Shown: positions 25,086 to 33,801 of the stretch, piece after piece
Layout of the letters: every line of letters starts with the position of its first letter
Numbering within the stretch: the first letter of the stretch is position 1
Source: Bisbaumannia sp015645095
Lineage (GTDB): Bacteria > Pseudomonadota > Gammaproteobacteria > Pseudomonadales > Halomonadaceae
DNA: 64,000 nt
Direction of reading: 5' to 3'
NCBI GenBank assembly: GCA_036871055.1
Contig: CP141893.1
Coordinates: 434,001 to 498,000, forward strand
The notes under the pieces: generated by a model
Seen by the model: only the letters and a program-made list of their open reading frames with translations
Told to the model about the DNA's origin: nothing
Database searches by the model: none
Program-made: the position numbers and the translations under genes

Positions 25086-27119
25086 ATGCGTATCGTCACC
25101 GATTTTCCGCGGCGGGTGATGGAGGAGGAGACCTGGATCCCGCTGCCCGACGGTGCCCGCCTGGGGGCGCGGATCTGGCGGCCGGTGGACGCCGAGCGCC
25201 ATCCGGTGCCGGCGATCCTCGAGTACCTGCCTTACCGCAAGCGCGACCTGACCGCCACCCGCGACGTCCAGGTGCACCCCTACTGGGCCGGCCACGGCTA
25301 CGCCGGGGTGCGGGTCGATATCCGCGGCACCGGCGAGTCCGATGGCGTGCTCACCGACGAGTACCTGCCCCAGGAGCTCGACGACGGCCTGGTGATCCTC
25401 GAGTGGCTGGCCGCCCAGCCCTGGTGCAGCGGCGACGTCGGCATGGTGGGGATCTCCTGGGGCGGCTTCAATGGCCTGCAGATCGCCGCCCTGCGGCCGC
25501 CCCAGCTCAAGGCGGTGATCACCCTGTGCTTCACCGATGACCGCTACGCCGATGACATCCACCATATGGGTGGCTGCCTGCTGGGCGACAACCTCTCCTG
25601 GGCCTCGACCATGTTCGATGGCAATGCCTGCCCGCCGGACCCTGCACTGGTGGGGGAGCGCTGGCGCGAGATGTGGCTGGAGCGCCTCGATGGCAGCGGC
25701 CTATGGTTGGCCCAGTGGCTCGAGCACCAGCGCCGCGACGCCTACTGGAAACACGGCTCGGTGTGCGAGGACTACTCGCGCATCCAGTGCCCGGTCTACG
25801 CCATCAGCGGCTGGGCCGACGGCTACTGCAATGCGGTGTTCCGGCTGCTGGAGGGACTCGAGGTGCCGCGCAAGGGGCTGGTGGGCCCCTGGGCCCACAA
25901 GTACCCGCACCTGGGGGTGCCGGGGCCGGCCATCGGCTTCCTGCAGGAGGCGCTGCGCTGGTGGGACCAGTGGCTCAAGGGCGAGGAGACCGGGATCATG
26001 GACGAGCCCATGCTGCGCCTGTGGATGCAGGAGTCGGTGCTGCCCTCGGCCCGCTACGAGGAACGCCCGGGACGCTGGATCGCCGAGCCTGACTGGCCTT
26101 CCCCGAATATCCAGCTCTGGGCCCTGCGGCTGACCCGGGGCCACGGCCTGCTGCCGGAGGCGGCGGTGGACGACGACGATCCCGAGGCGACCCTGGATAT
26201 CCGCTCGCCGCTTTCGGTGGGGCTCTACGCCGGCAAGTGGTGCTCCTACAATGCGCCGCCGGACCTGCCCCACGATCAGCGCGATGAGGACGGCGGCTCG
26301 CTGATCTTCCAGACCGCGCGTCTCGAGGCGCCCCTGGAGATCTGCGGCGCCCCGCTGGTCGAACTCACCCTGGCCGCCGACCAGCCGGTGGCCATGGTGG
26401 CGCTGCGCCTCTCCGACATCGGCGAGGACGACAAGGCTACCCGGGTCTCCTACGGGCTGCTCAACCTTACCCACCGCGACAGCGACGAGCATCCCGAGCC
26501 CCTGGTGCCGGGGCAGCGTTATCGGGTGCGCATCCCCCTCAAGCATATCGCCCAGCAGTTCCCCGCCGGCCACGCTATCCGCCTGGCGCTCTCCACCAGC
26601 TACTGGCCGCTGGCCTGGCCGGCGCCGCGGCCGGCACGCCTGACGGTCTGGCCCGCCGAGAGCCGCCTGCTGCTGCCGTGGCGCGAGCCACGGCAGCAGG
26701 AAGACGCGGCAGTCCGCGCCTTCGCCGAGCCCGAGGGGGCGCCCCCCCTGGCCAAGACGCTGCTGCAGCCGACCCAGGAAACCTGGCGAGTGATCCGCGA
26801 CCTGGCCAACGACGAGACGATGCTGGAGGTGATCCACGACGAGGGGCGTTACCGCATCGACGATATCGACCTGGAGATCGCCGCCCGGGTCACCGAGCGC
26901 TACGGCTATTCCTACGGCAACTACGACAGCCTCAGCGGCTGGACCGAGTGGCAGCGCAGCTTCAAGCGCGGCGACTGGGAGGTGCACACCCTGACCCGCA
27001 CCCTGCTGACCAGCGACCCGGAGACCTTCCGCATCCGTGCCACCCTGGACGCCTGGGAGGGCGACACCCGCATCTACGCACGGACCTGGGACGAGACGAT
27101 CCCTCGGGATCTCGTCTAG
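25086..27119 (+). CDS. CocE/NonD-family serine hydrolase (X-Pro dipeptidyl-peptidase-like)
   Basis: A 677-aa alpha/beta hydrolase with C-terminal jelly-roll domain. The nucleophile elbow is GISWGGFNG (about 121-129), the acid lies in SGWADGYCNAV and the histidine in GPWAHKYPHLG. A cap domain sits between elbow and acid, and the X-Pro dipeptidyl-peptidase C-terminal sandwich covers about 380-560. About 110 extra C-terminal residues follow. No signal peptide, so cytoplasmic. The family cleaves esters, acyl-amides and proline peptides. Co-transcribed with the ATP-grasp gene (15-bp gap, RBS GAGGAGGG). Its stop overlaps by 4 bp the convergent flavin reductase. Substrate unknown. Confidence 0.88.
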   Translation: MRIVTDFPRRVMEEETWIPLPDGARLGARIWRPVDAERHPVPAILEYLPYRKRDLTATRDVQVHPYWAGHGYAGVRVDIRGTGESDGVLTDEYLPQELDDGLVILEWLAAQPWCSGDVGMVGISWGGFNGLQIAALRPPQLKAVITLCFTDDRYADDIHHMGGCLLGDNLSWASTMFDGNACPPDPALVGERWREMWLERLDGSGLWLAQWLEHQRRDAYWKHGSVCEDYSRIQCPVYAISGWADGYCNAVFRLLEGLEVPRKGLVGPWAHKYPHLGVPGPAIGFLQEALRWWDQWLKGEETGIMDEPMLRLWMQESVLPSARYEERPGRWIAEPDWPSPNIQLWALRLTRGHGLLPEAAVDDDDPEATLDIRSPLSVGLYAGKWCSYNAPPDLPHDQRDEDGGSLIFQTARLEAPLEICGAPLVELTLAADQPVAMVALRLSDIGEDDKATRVSYGLLNLTHRDSDEHPEPLVPGQRYRVRIPLKHIAQQFPAGHAIRLALSTSYWPLAWPAPRPARLTVWPAESRLLLPWREPRQQEDAAVRAFAEPEGAPPLAKTLLQPTQETWRVIRDLANDETMLEVIHDEGRYRIDDIDLEIAARVTERYGYSYGNYDSLSGWTEWQRSFKRGDWEVHTLTRTLLTSDPETFRIRATLDAWEGDTRIYARTWDETIPRDLV

Positions 27120-27730
27120 CTCGGCCGTTCCAGGGCGAAGCGATCCGTGCAGCGGATGAAGTCGGAGCCGGCCAGGCGGCCGATGGGCCGCAGCGCCTCC
27201 AGGTGCACGTGGCGGCCGTCCCAGACTCCCTCGTCGGCGTGGATCACCATCACCTCGGCCAGCACCAGGTTGCCGGATAGCGGGCGGTTGCCGAAGGAGA
27301 TCACCTCGCGCACCCGGCAACCGAAGGCCATCTTGGCCTCGGCGATGCGTGGTACCTTCAGGTCGCCGAGGGGTGCCTTGGTCAGCCCGGCATGGGCGAA
27401 TTCGTCCTCGCCGTAGTGCAGGGGCGCGCTGGTGGCGTTGAGGGCCTCGGCCAGGGATTCGCCGCCGATATGAATCACGCACTCGGCCCCGGCACTCAGG
27501 TTGCGGGTGGTATCCTTGGGCTCGCCCTGGCCGTTGAGCAGTGGCGAGAAGGCCAGTACCGGCGGGTCGACGCTGGCCACATTGAAGAAGGAGAAGGGCG
27601 CCAGGTTGGCCTGGCCCTGGGCATTGATGCTGGCCACCCAGGCGATGGGGCGCGGCGCCACGGCGCCGGAGAAGAGCCGGTAGAGGGTGCCGGCGGAGAG
27701 TCGCTCGGCGTGCAGCGGTGACGAATTCAT
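27116..27730 (-). CDS. Flavin reductase-family (FMN-binding split-barrel) protein
   Basis: A 204-aa split-barrel flavoprotein. The conserved FMN region reads LFSGAVAPRPIAWVASI (19-35), QANLAPFSFFNVASVDPPVLAFSP (39-62) and DTTRNL, then GCRVREVISFGNRPLSGNLVLAEVMVIH further on. Relatives supply reduced flavin to monooxygenases or act as stand-alone FMN proteins. No obvious partner monooxygenase lies next to it. It ends 4 bp inside the convergent CocE gene. Its start is close to, and divergent from, the aspartic protease at 27805. Confidence 0.88.
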   Translation of the reverse strand: MNSSPLHAERLSAGTLYRLFSGAVAPRPIAWVASINAQGQANLAPFSFFNVASVDPPVLAFSPLLNGQGEPKDTTRNLSAGAECVIHIGGESLAEALNATSAPLHYGEDEFAHAGLTKAPLGDLKVPRIAEAKMAFGCRVREVISFGNRPLSGNLVLAEVMVIHADEGVWDGRHVHLEALRPIGRLAGSDFIRCTDRFALERPS

Positions 27731-27804
27731 GGGATTCTCGCGGTCAGGGAGCCAGTGTCACTCCCAGCATGGGGGGGAGCCTCCGCCGAGGCAAGGAGAG
27801 GCGA

Positions 27805-28323
27805 ATGCAAGACGATCGGGCCGCCCGGCGCTTCGGCCTGGGCATGATGCTGCTGTTCTGGGTGCTGCTGATCGGCAGCGGCACCTGGTGGTTCCAGAAC
27901 CACCTGGAGGAGCGCCGCAACCCCAATACCCATTTGGTGCGGGTCAGCGACAGCGGCGAGCCGGTGCGCCTCAAGCGCAATGCCGGGGGGCACTTCGTGG
28001 CCACCGGGCGCATCAATGGCGAGCCGGTGGAGTTCATGGTCGACACCGGGGCCAGCTATGTGGCGGTCTCCGAGGCGCTGGCCGATCGACTGGGCCTGGA
28101 GGTCGGTGCCAGCGCCTGGTTCCAGACCGCCACCGGGCGCAGTCGTGGTCATCTCACCACCCTCGACGAGGTGGCCCTGGGCGGGCTCAGTGCCCAGCAG
28201 GTGCGCGGCGCCATCAATCCCGGCATGAGCCCAGACCTGGCCCTGCTGGGCATGAGCTTCCTCAATCACTTCGATATCCAGATTCGCGGCGAGGAGATGC
28301 TCCTCAGTCTGCCCGAGCGCTGA
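27805..28323 (+). CDS. Retropepsin-like clan AA aspartic protease (TIGR02281 type), membrane-anchored
   Basis: A 172-aa protein with one N-terminal transmembrane helix (FGLGMMLLFWVLLIGSGTWW) followed by a single retropepsin-like domain. The catalytic VEFMVDTGASYVAVS motif is at about 83-97, and LLGMSFLNHFDIQIRG near the end is the second conserved block. Like retroviral proteases it must dimerise to be active, with the domain facing the periplasm. Starts upstream of 27805 are rejected because AAGGAGA precedes this ATG and the TM helix begins 15 residues later. Physiological substrate unknown. Confidence 0.88.
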   Translation: MQDDRAARRFGLGMMLLFWVLLIGSGTWWFQNHLEERRNPNTHLVRVSDSGEPVRLKRNAGGHFVATGRINGEPVEFMVDTGASYVAVSEALADRLGLEVGASAWFQTATGRSRGHLTTLDEVALGGLSAQQVRGAINPGMSPDLALLGMSFLNHFDIQIRGEEMLLSLPER

Positions 28324-28413
28324 ATCGCGGTCCTGCCCGGCCCTGCGCCCCCTATCCCTGCCGATTGGCGACGGGTCGATGCCTCTGAGCGTCATGCCGT
28401 CGGGCATTTCAAT

Positions 28414-28428
28414 CGAGAACTGTTCTCG
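28414..28428. promoter_or_regulatory. 15-bp perfect palindrome upstream of the ABC importer operon
   Basis: CGAGAAC and GTTCTCG flank a single central T about 70 bp before the solute-binding protein ATG. The 173-bp gap 28324-28496 holds this palindrome, a Zur-like element at 28438 and a short ATGCC/GGCAT hairpin at 28394-28407. Could be an operator; the regulator is unknown. Confidence 0.35.
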
Positions 28429-28437
28429 TCACCGGTC

Positions 28438-28450
28438 GTTATGTTATAAG
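28438..28450. promoter_or_regulatory. Zur-like box upstream of the ABC importer operon
   Basis: GTTATGTTATAAG has the layout of the gammaproteobacterial Zur half-site pair (GTTAT, three bases, ATAAC) with one mismatch in the last base. It lies 46 bp before the start of a nickel/peptide-type solute-binding protein, and its TTATAAG could also overlap a -10 element. If real, the operon would be induced by zinc shortage. Confidence 0.35.
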
Positions 28451-28496
28451 GTTGCTTTTTGGCGACTCACTCTGCCATGCCAAGGAGCCCTGTTTC

Positions 28497-30035
28497 ATGC
28501 CTTCCCCACGACGCTTACTCACCGGCCTGGCCCTGGCCAGCGCCCTGATCTCCCCACCGCTGCTGGCCGAGTCGCGCCCCCTGGCGGTGGTCGCCCCCTG
28601 GGAGATCAACGGCAGCGATCCCGCCACTTCGGGGTACATTTTCGCCCGCATGGGCATCGCCGAGACCCTGGTGGAGGTGGACGCCGAGGGACGCCAGGCG
28701 CCAGGGCTGGCCAGCGACTGGATGGTCGACGAGGCGGGCCTTAGCTGGCGTTTCGCCCTACGTGAGGGCGTCGTCTTCCATGACGGCTCGCCGCTGACCG
28801 CCGAAGCGGTGGCCAGCAGCCTGCGCCACGCCTGGGTCAAGCCGGGCATGCTGAGCTCGGCGCCGATCGCCGCCATCGAGGCCGATGGCGATGCCGTGGT
28901 GATCAGTCTGGAGGCGCCCTTCGCACCGCTGCCGGCGCTGCTTGCCCACTCCACCACCCAGATCCTGGCCCCCGCCGCCTACGCGGAAGACGGCCGGGTC
29001 ACGGCGATGATCGCCACCGGGCCCTATCGGCTGACGGAGCTGGCGCCGCCCCAGCGCCTCAGCGCCGAGCGCTTCGCCGACTACTGGGGCGCGACCCCGG
29101 CCATCGAGAGCGTCAGCTACCTGGCGGTGGGGCGCGGCGAGACCCGCGCCCTGATGGCCGAGAGCGGCGACGCCGATATCGTCTTCACCCTGGATCCCGC
29201 CAGCCGCGGGCGCCTGGCCCGCCAGGATCGCCTCAGCCTGCACGCCGAGCCGCTGCCGCGCACCATCGTGCTCAAGGTCAACGCCGGCCACCCCTTCCTG
29301 GCCGACGAGGAGGCCCGTCGCGCCCTGAGCCAGGCCATCGATCGCCGCGGTATCGCCGCCGGCCTGCTGCGCGACCCGGACGCCGCCGCCGCGGAGCTCT
29401 TCCCGGCGAGCCTCGGGCCCTGGCACCTGGGGGTGGACGACGACGCCAGTGGCGACCTGGCCGCGGCCCGGGGGCTGCTCGAAGCCCTGGGCTGGGAGGC
29501 CAATGGCCAGGGGCCGCGGGTGCGCGACGGCGAGCCCCTGCGCCTGACCCTGACCACCTTCGCCGACCGTCCCGAGCTGCCACTGGTGGCCACCGCCCTG
29601 CAGGATCAGTGGCGCGACCTGGGGGTGGAACTCGAGGTGGCGGTGACCAACGCCAGCGCCATTCCCTCCGGCCACCGGGACGGCAGCCTGGAGCTGGGCC
29701 TGGCGGCGCGCAACTATGGCCTGGTGCCCGACCCCCTGGGCACCGTCCTGGACGACTTCGGTGGCGATGCCCAGAACCCGGGCGGCGACTGGGGCGCCAT
29801 GAACTGGTGGGATGCCGATGTCTCGGCCTGGCTCGAGACCCTGCGCCATGAGGCCGACCCGGCGACCCGGGACGAACTGGCCGGCCGGGTGGCCACGCGC
29901 CTGAACGAGGTCATGCCGGTGATTCCGGTGGCCTGGTACCAGCAGACCGCGGCGGTGAATGCCGCACTGGAAGGCTTCTCCATCGACCCGCTGGAACGCA
30001 GCTATCGCCTGGAGGAACTCTCGTGGACGCCATAA
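28497..30035 (+). CDS. ABC importer solute-binding protein, NikA/DppA family
   Basis: Periplasmic extracytoplasmic binding protein, family 5, of 512 aa. A Sec signal peptide covers residues 1-25 (ending LLA-ES). The family block GLASDWMVDEAGLSWRFALREGVVFHDGSPLTAEAV at about 63-98 is clear. NikA-like proteins bind metal chelates; DppA/OppA-like ones bind peptides. The domain order and the NikB/NikC/fused NikDE genes following suggest the metal or opine-metallophore branch, but no discriminating residue can be read by eye. AAGGAG precedes ATG 28497. First gene of a tightly packed operon; its end overlaps the permease start by 13 bp. Confidence 0.87.
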   Translation: MPSPRRLLTGLALASALISPPLLAESRPLAVVAPWEINGSDPATSGYIFARMGIAETLVEVDAEGRQAPGLASDWMVDEAGLSWRFALREGVVFHDGSPLTAEAVASSLRHAWVKPGMLSSAPIAAIEADGDAVVISLEAPFAPLPALLAHSTTQILAPAAYAEDGRVTAMIATGPYRLTELAPPQRLSAERFADYWGATPAIESVSYLAVGRGETRALMAESGDADIVFTLDPASRGRLARQDRLSLHAEPLPRTIVLKVNAGHPFLADEEARRALSQAIDRRGIAAGLLRDPDAAAAELFPASLGPWHLGVDDDASGDLAAARGLLEALGWEANGQGPRVRDGEPLRLTLTTFADRPELPLVATALQDQWRDLGVELEVAVTNASAIPSGHRDGSLELGLAARNYGLVPDPLGTVLDDFGGDAQNPGGDWGAMNWWDADVSAWLETLRHEADPATRDELAGRVATRLNEVMPVIPVAWYQQTAAVNAALEGFSIDPLERSYRLEELSWTP

Positions 30036-31003
30036 GCTCCCGGCGCTTCCCGGCCCTGGCCGGCGGCCTGGGCCGGGTGCTGTTGCCGCGCCTGTTCCAG
30101 GCCGGCCTGGTGGCCTGGCTGGTGGGTACCCTGACCTTCGTGCTGACCCGCACCCTGCCCGGCGACATGGCCTATCGCATCGCCGCCGGGCGCTACGGTC
30201 ACGACATGGTCAACAGCGCCGCCGCCGAGGCGGTACGCGCCGAGCTGGCCCTCGACCAGCCGGCGTTGCTGGCCTACCTGCACTGGCTGGGCGACCTGCT
30301 GCGCCTCGACCTGGGGAATTCCCTGGTCAGCGGCGAGCCAGTGATCCATGAGCTGAGCCACCAGCTCGGCCACTCCCTGGGGCTGGCGATGGTGGCGGTG
30401 CTGCTGTCGCTGCTGCTGGGTCCGCCCCTGGGCCTGGCCGCGGGGCTGCGCCCCGGCGGCTGGTGGGACCGTGTCAGCGAGGGGCTGGCCAGCCTGCTGA
30501 GGGCGTTGCCGCCCTTCGCCCTGGGGCTGCTGCTGATCCTGCTCTTCTCGGTGAGCCTGGGCTGGTTGCCCGCCGCCGGCCATGGCCGCACCGCCCATTT
30601 CGTGCTGCCGGCGCTGACCCTGGCCCTGGCGCTGGCCGCGGTCTCCAGCCGGGTGGCCCGCAACGCCATGGTCGAGGTCTCCGGCTCCGCCTACTACGCC
30701 TTCTCGCGCACCAAGGGGCTGGGCGAGCGCCTCAGCTTCCTGCGCCATGGCCTGCGCAACGCCGCGGTGCCCATCGTCGCCTACCTGGGGGTGCAGTTCG
30801 TCTACCTGATCGAGGGCGTGGTGGTGGTGGAGACCCTGTTCGCCTGGCCCGGCATCGGCCATGCCCTGGTGCATGCCATCGTCGCCCGGGACGTGCCGAT
30901 GATCCAGGGCACCGCCCTGGTGATGGGGCTGATGTTCGTGGCCCTCAACACCGGGGTGGACCTGCTCTGCCATGGCCTCGACCCGAGGAGGCGCCAGTCA
31001 TGA
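30023..31003 (+). CDS. ABC importer permease, NikB/DppB type
   Basis: Inner-membrane permease of 326 aa with about six spans and the binding-protein-dependent transport signature. The EAA loop reads SYYAFSRTKGLGERLSFLRHGLRNA-like (about 213-240), followed by the conserved FVYLIEGVVVVETLFAWPGIGHALVHAIVARD that is diagnostic for the DppB/NikB family. The N-terminal TFVLTRTLPGDMA is also typical. It uses a GTG start at 30023 with GGAGGA 6 bases upstream, inside the end of the binding-protein gene. Coupled to the next permease by an ATGA overlap. Confidence 0.9.
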   Translation: MDAISSRRFPALAGGLGRVLLPRLFQAGLVAWLVGTLTFVLTRTLPGDMAYRIAAGRYGHDMVNSAAAEAVRAELALDQPALLAYLHWLGDLLRLDLGNSLVSGEPVIHELSHQLGHSLGLAMVAVLLSLLLGPPLGLAAGLRPGGWWDRVSEGLASLLRALPPFALGLLLILLFSVSLGWLPAAGHGRTAHFVLPALTLALALAAVSSRVARNAMVEVSGSAYYAFSRTKGLGERLSFLRHGLRNAAVPIVAYLGVQFVYLIEGVVVVETLFAWPGIGHALVHAIVARDVPMIQGTALVMGLMFVALNTGVDLLCHGLDPRRRQS

Positions 31004-31827
31004 GTGCGACGACGCTGTTTACCGCGGGCCGCGCCGGGCGGCGCCGCCTCGCCACCCGCCAGCGCCTGGGCCTCGGCCTGCTGGGACTGCTGCTGGCCAT
31101 CGCCTGGCTGACCCCCTGGCTGCATGACGCCGACCCGGCCCGGCAGCAGCTCGTCCGCATCCTCGAGCTGCCGTCGCTGGTCGCGCCCCTGGGCACCGAT
31201 CACCTGGGCCGCGACTTGCTGGCGCGCACCGCCGCCGCCCTGCGCCTGTCGCTGGGCATGGCGCTGCTCAGCGTGATCAGTGCCGCCGTGCCGGGCATCC
31301 TGCTGGGGGTGATCGCCGGCTGGCGGGGTGGCTGGGTCGACCGGGTGCTGGGTAGCCTGGCCGATGCCTGCCTGGCCCTGCCGGGGCTGCTGCTGGTGCT
31401 GCTGCTGGTAGCCATCGCCCCCGGCAACTTCTGGGCCCTCTACGTGGGCATCGCCCTGGTGTTGTGGATCGAGTACTTCCGGGTGGTGCGCGCCCGCACC
31501 CGGGTGCTGGTGGCCTCGCCGCAGCTTCAGGCCAGCCGGCTGCTGGGCTTCGGCCCCGGCTACCTGTTCCGCCGCCATCTGTGGCCGGAGCTGGCCCCCC
31601 AGGTGCTGACCCTGGCCGCCTTCGGTGCCGCCAGCGCCATCCTGGCCATGGCCGCCCTGGGCTTCGTCAGCGTCGGCCTGCGCCCGCCCACCGCCGAGCT
31701 GGGGCTGATGATGACCGAGCTGTTGCCCTACTACCATGAGGCGCCCTGGGCCATGGCCCAGCCGATCCTGGCGCTCTGCCTGCTGGTACTGAGCCTTAAC
31801 CTGCTGGCCGGAAAGGACCCGAGATGA
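31000..31827 (+). CDS. ABC importer permease, NikC/DppC type
   Basis: Second permease, 275 aa. It has the family marker LGTDHLGRDLLARTAAALRLSL (about 64-85), the EAA-type loop LVASPQLQASRLLGFGPGYLFRRHLWPE, and the late AAFGAASAILAMAALGFVSVGLRPPTAELGLMM. ATG 31000 overlaps the upstream stop (ATGA), and its own stop overlaps the ATPase start in the same way, so all three membrane/ATPase genes are translationally coupled. It forms the membrane heterodimer with the 30023 protein. Confidence 0.9.
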   Translation: MSATTLFTAGRAGRRRLATRQRLGLGLLGLLLAIAWLTPWLHDADPARQQLVRILELPSLVAPLGTDHLGRDLLARTAAALRLSLGMALLSVISAAVPGILLGVIAGWRGGWVDRVLGSLADACLALPGLLLVLLLVAIAPGNFWALYVGIALVLWIEYFRVVRARTRVLVASPQLQASRLLGFGPGYLFRRHLWPELAPQVLTLAAFGAASAILAMAALGFVSVGLRPPTAELGLMMTELLPYYHEAPWAMAQPILALCLLVLSLNLLAGKDPR

Positions 31828-33266
31828 GCGATTCCCTGCTGGAGGTCAGCGCGCTGACCATTCGTGGCGAGGGGGTGACCATCGCCCCCGTCGACTTCTC
31901 CCTGGCCCGCGGCGGCCGCCTCACCCTGCTGGGCGAGACCGGCTCCGGCAAGAGCCTGATCGCCCAGGCCATCATGGGCACCCTGCCCAAGGGGCTGAGC
32001 GCCCGGGGCGAGCTCACTATCGAGGGTGACGGCTTCGCCGCCGCTGAGGGGGCCGCACGACGCGCCCTCTGGGGGCGGCGCCTGGCACTGCTGCCCCAGG
32101 AGCCCTGGCACGCCCTGGACCCCACCATGCGCGCCGGCGCCCAGGTGGCGGAGAGCCACCGTTATTTGCGTGGTCTGGGGCGCCGCCGGGCCCGCGAGGC
32201 GGCCCTTCACGACCTGGCCGGGCTGGGTCTGGCAGGCGCCGAGGCTCGGCTGCCCGGTGAACTCTCCGGGGGCATGGCCCAGCGGGTCGCCTTCGCCGCG
32301 GCCAGCGCCGGCGGTGCCCCCATCGTGATCGCCGACGAGCCCACCAAGGGCCTCGACGCCCCGCGGCGCGATGCCGTGGTCAAGTTGCTGGCCGGCACCC
32401 CGGAGCGGGGTGGGGCCCTGTTGACCATCACCCACGATATCGAGGTGGCCCGACGCCTGGGCGGCGAGGTGATCGTCCTGCGCCAGGGCCGGGTAGTGGA
32501 GCGCGGCCCCGCCGAGCAACTGCTGAGCGCGCCGCGCAGCGACTACACCCGGCAGCTGCTGGATGCCGAACCGGCCCGCTGGCCGGCGCCTCCGCCGCCC
32601 CCCGCCACGGCCGAGGAGCCCGTCGTCGAGGCCCGAGGGCTGGCCAAGTGGCGCGGTGGTCGCGAGCTGTTTTGCGACCTGGACCTGAGCCTGCGACCCG
32701 GCGAGATCGTCGGCGTAGTGGGTCCCTCGGGCTGTGGCAAGAGCACCCTGGGCGACCTGTTGCTGGGCCTGGCCGAGCGGGACTGCGGTGAGATCTGGCG
32801 CGCCCCGGGCCAGCGCCTGGCCTTCCAGAAGCTCTACCAGGACCCGCCGGCGGCCTTCTCGCCCCACTGGACCCTGGCCCGGCTCTTGGAGGATCTGGTG
32901 CGTCGCCATCGCCTGGATCGCGACGCCATCGCCCCGCTGATGGCGCGCCTGGGCCTGGATCCGGCCCTGCTGGCGCGCCGCCCCGGCGAGATCTCCGGCG
33001 GCGAGCTGCAGCGCTTCGCCATCCTGCGGGTCCTGCTGATGGAGCCGCGCTTCCTGTTCGCCGACGAGCCCACCTCGCGGCTCGATCCCATCACCCAGCG
33101 CGATACCCTGGCCCTGCTGGTGGAGCTGGCCCGGGAACGCCACTGCGCGGTGATGCTGGTCAGCCACGACCCGGCCTTGATCGAGCGGGTCTGCGACCAG
33201 CGCCTGGTGCTGGGCGGCGAGGAGGCCGAGCGCGTGCCGGAGGATCTCGCCGCCCTGGCGGTCTAG
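31824..33266 (+). CDS. ABC importer ATPase, NikD-NikE fusion
   Basis: A 480-aa cytoplasmic protein carrying two complete nucleotide-binding domains in one chain. Domain 1 (about 1-240) has Walker A GETGSGKS, signature LSGGMAQR and Walker B IVIADEPTKGLD. Domain 2 (about 265-475) has GPSGCGKS, ISGGELQR and FLFADEPTSRLD. In most nik/dpp operons these are two genes, so this is a fusion. In domain 1 the Walker B region reads EPTKGLD with Lys where Thr or Ser is usual, which is common in NikD-like proteins. Last gene of the importer operon; 121 bp separate it from the peptide gene at 33388. Confidence 0.92.
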   Translation: MSDSLLEVSALTIRGEGVTIAPVDFSLARGGRLTLLGETGSGKSLIAQAIMGTLPKGLSARGELTIEGDGFAAAEGAARRALWGRRLALLPQEPWHALDPTMRAGAQVAESHRYLRGLGRRRAREAALHDLAGLGLAGAEARLPGELSGGMAQRVAFAAASAGGAPIVIADEPTKGLDAPRRDAVVKLLAGTPERGGALLTITHDIEVARRLGGEVIVLRQGRVVERGPAEQLLSAPRSDYTRQLLDAEPARWPAPPPPPATAEEPVVEARGLAKWRGGRELFCDLDLSLRPGEIVGVVGPSGCGKSTLGDLLLGLAERDCGEIWRAPGQRLAFQKLYQDPPAAFSPHWTLARLLEDLVRRHRLDRDAIAPLMARLGLDPALLARRPGEISGGELQRFAILRVLLMEPRFLFADEPTSRLDPITQRDTLALLVELARERHCAVMLVSHDPALIERVCDQRLVLGGEEAERVPEDLAALAV

Positions 33267-33387
33267 CCGGACCGTCGCCGGTGGGCAACACCCGAGGAAT
33301 AAATCGGCAAGGGGCGTTCGGTACTGGAGGCTAGCGGCGGGCCAGGGGTAGTCTGAACGGTGTTCGATAACCCGGGAGGAAGCCCCC

Positions 33388-33801
33388 ATGACGGCCCCAG
33401 ACTCCACCCCATCCGGCGACCAGGCCAAGCGCCGGCAGCGTCGCAAGCTGCTGGCCACCCTGGGCCTGGGACTCACCGGCGCCTATGTGGCGCCCACCCT
33501 GTTCAGCCTCGGCCAGGCCCAGGCCTGGGACGGGCGGGGGCGCCGCCGCTCGCGGCCCAGCCGCCCCCGCTATTCGCGCCCCAGTTATTCCCGTCCCAGC
33601 TATTCACGGCCCAGCTATTCACGGCCCAGCCGCTATCATGGCCAGCGTCGCGGCAAGCGCGACCGGCGCTACGAGGATCGCCGCTACTGGGGACGCGACG
33701 AGCGCTATGACCGCCATGTCTACCGGCGGGTCGAGGACTATCGCGATGACCCGGCGCGGCTGGTGGAGGATCTGATCTTCGGCCCGCCCGGACGCTGGTA
33801 A
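33388..33801 (+). CDS. Small Tat-type secreted basic protein with SYSRP repeats (possible modified peptide)
   Basis: A 137-aa protein I cannot assign to a family. The N-terminus carries RRQRRKLLATLGLGL (15-29), matching the twin-arginine pattern RRxLL followed by a mild hydrophobic stretch. It ends in a likely cleavage site after AQA (46). The mature part is strikingly basic and rich in Ser, Tyr, Arg and Pro. It has a 15-bp DNA repeat giving RPRYSRP then SYSRP three times (about 59-80), then RYEDRRYWGRDERYDRHVYRR, and an acidic tail. RBS GGGAGGAAG precedes the ATG. Its TAA overlaps the ATG of the HprK/PqqD fusion by one base (TAATG), so the two are translationally coupled. The kinase or PqqD domain probably acts on this protein (inference). 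Confidence 0.75.
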   Translation: MTAPDSTPSGDQAKRRQRRKLLATLGLGLTGAYVAPTLFSLGQAQAWDGRGRRRSRPSRPRYSRPSYSRPSYSRPSYSRPSRYHGQRRGKRDRRYEDRRYWGRDERYDRHVYRRVEDYRDDPARLVEDLIFGPPGRW

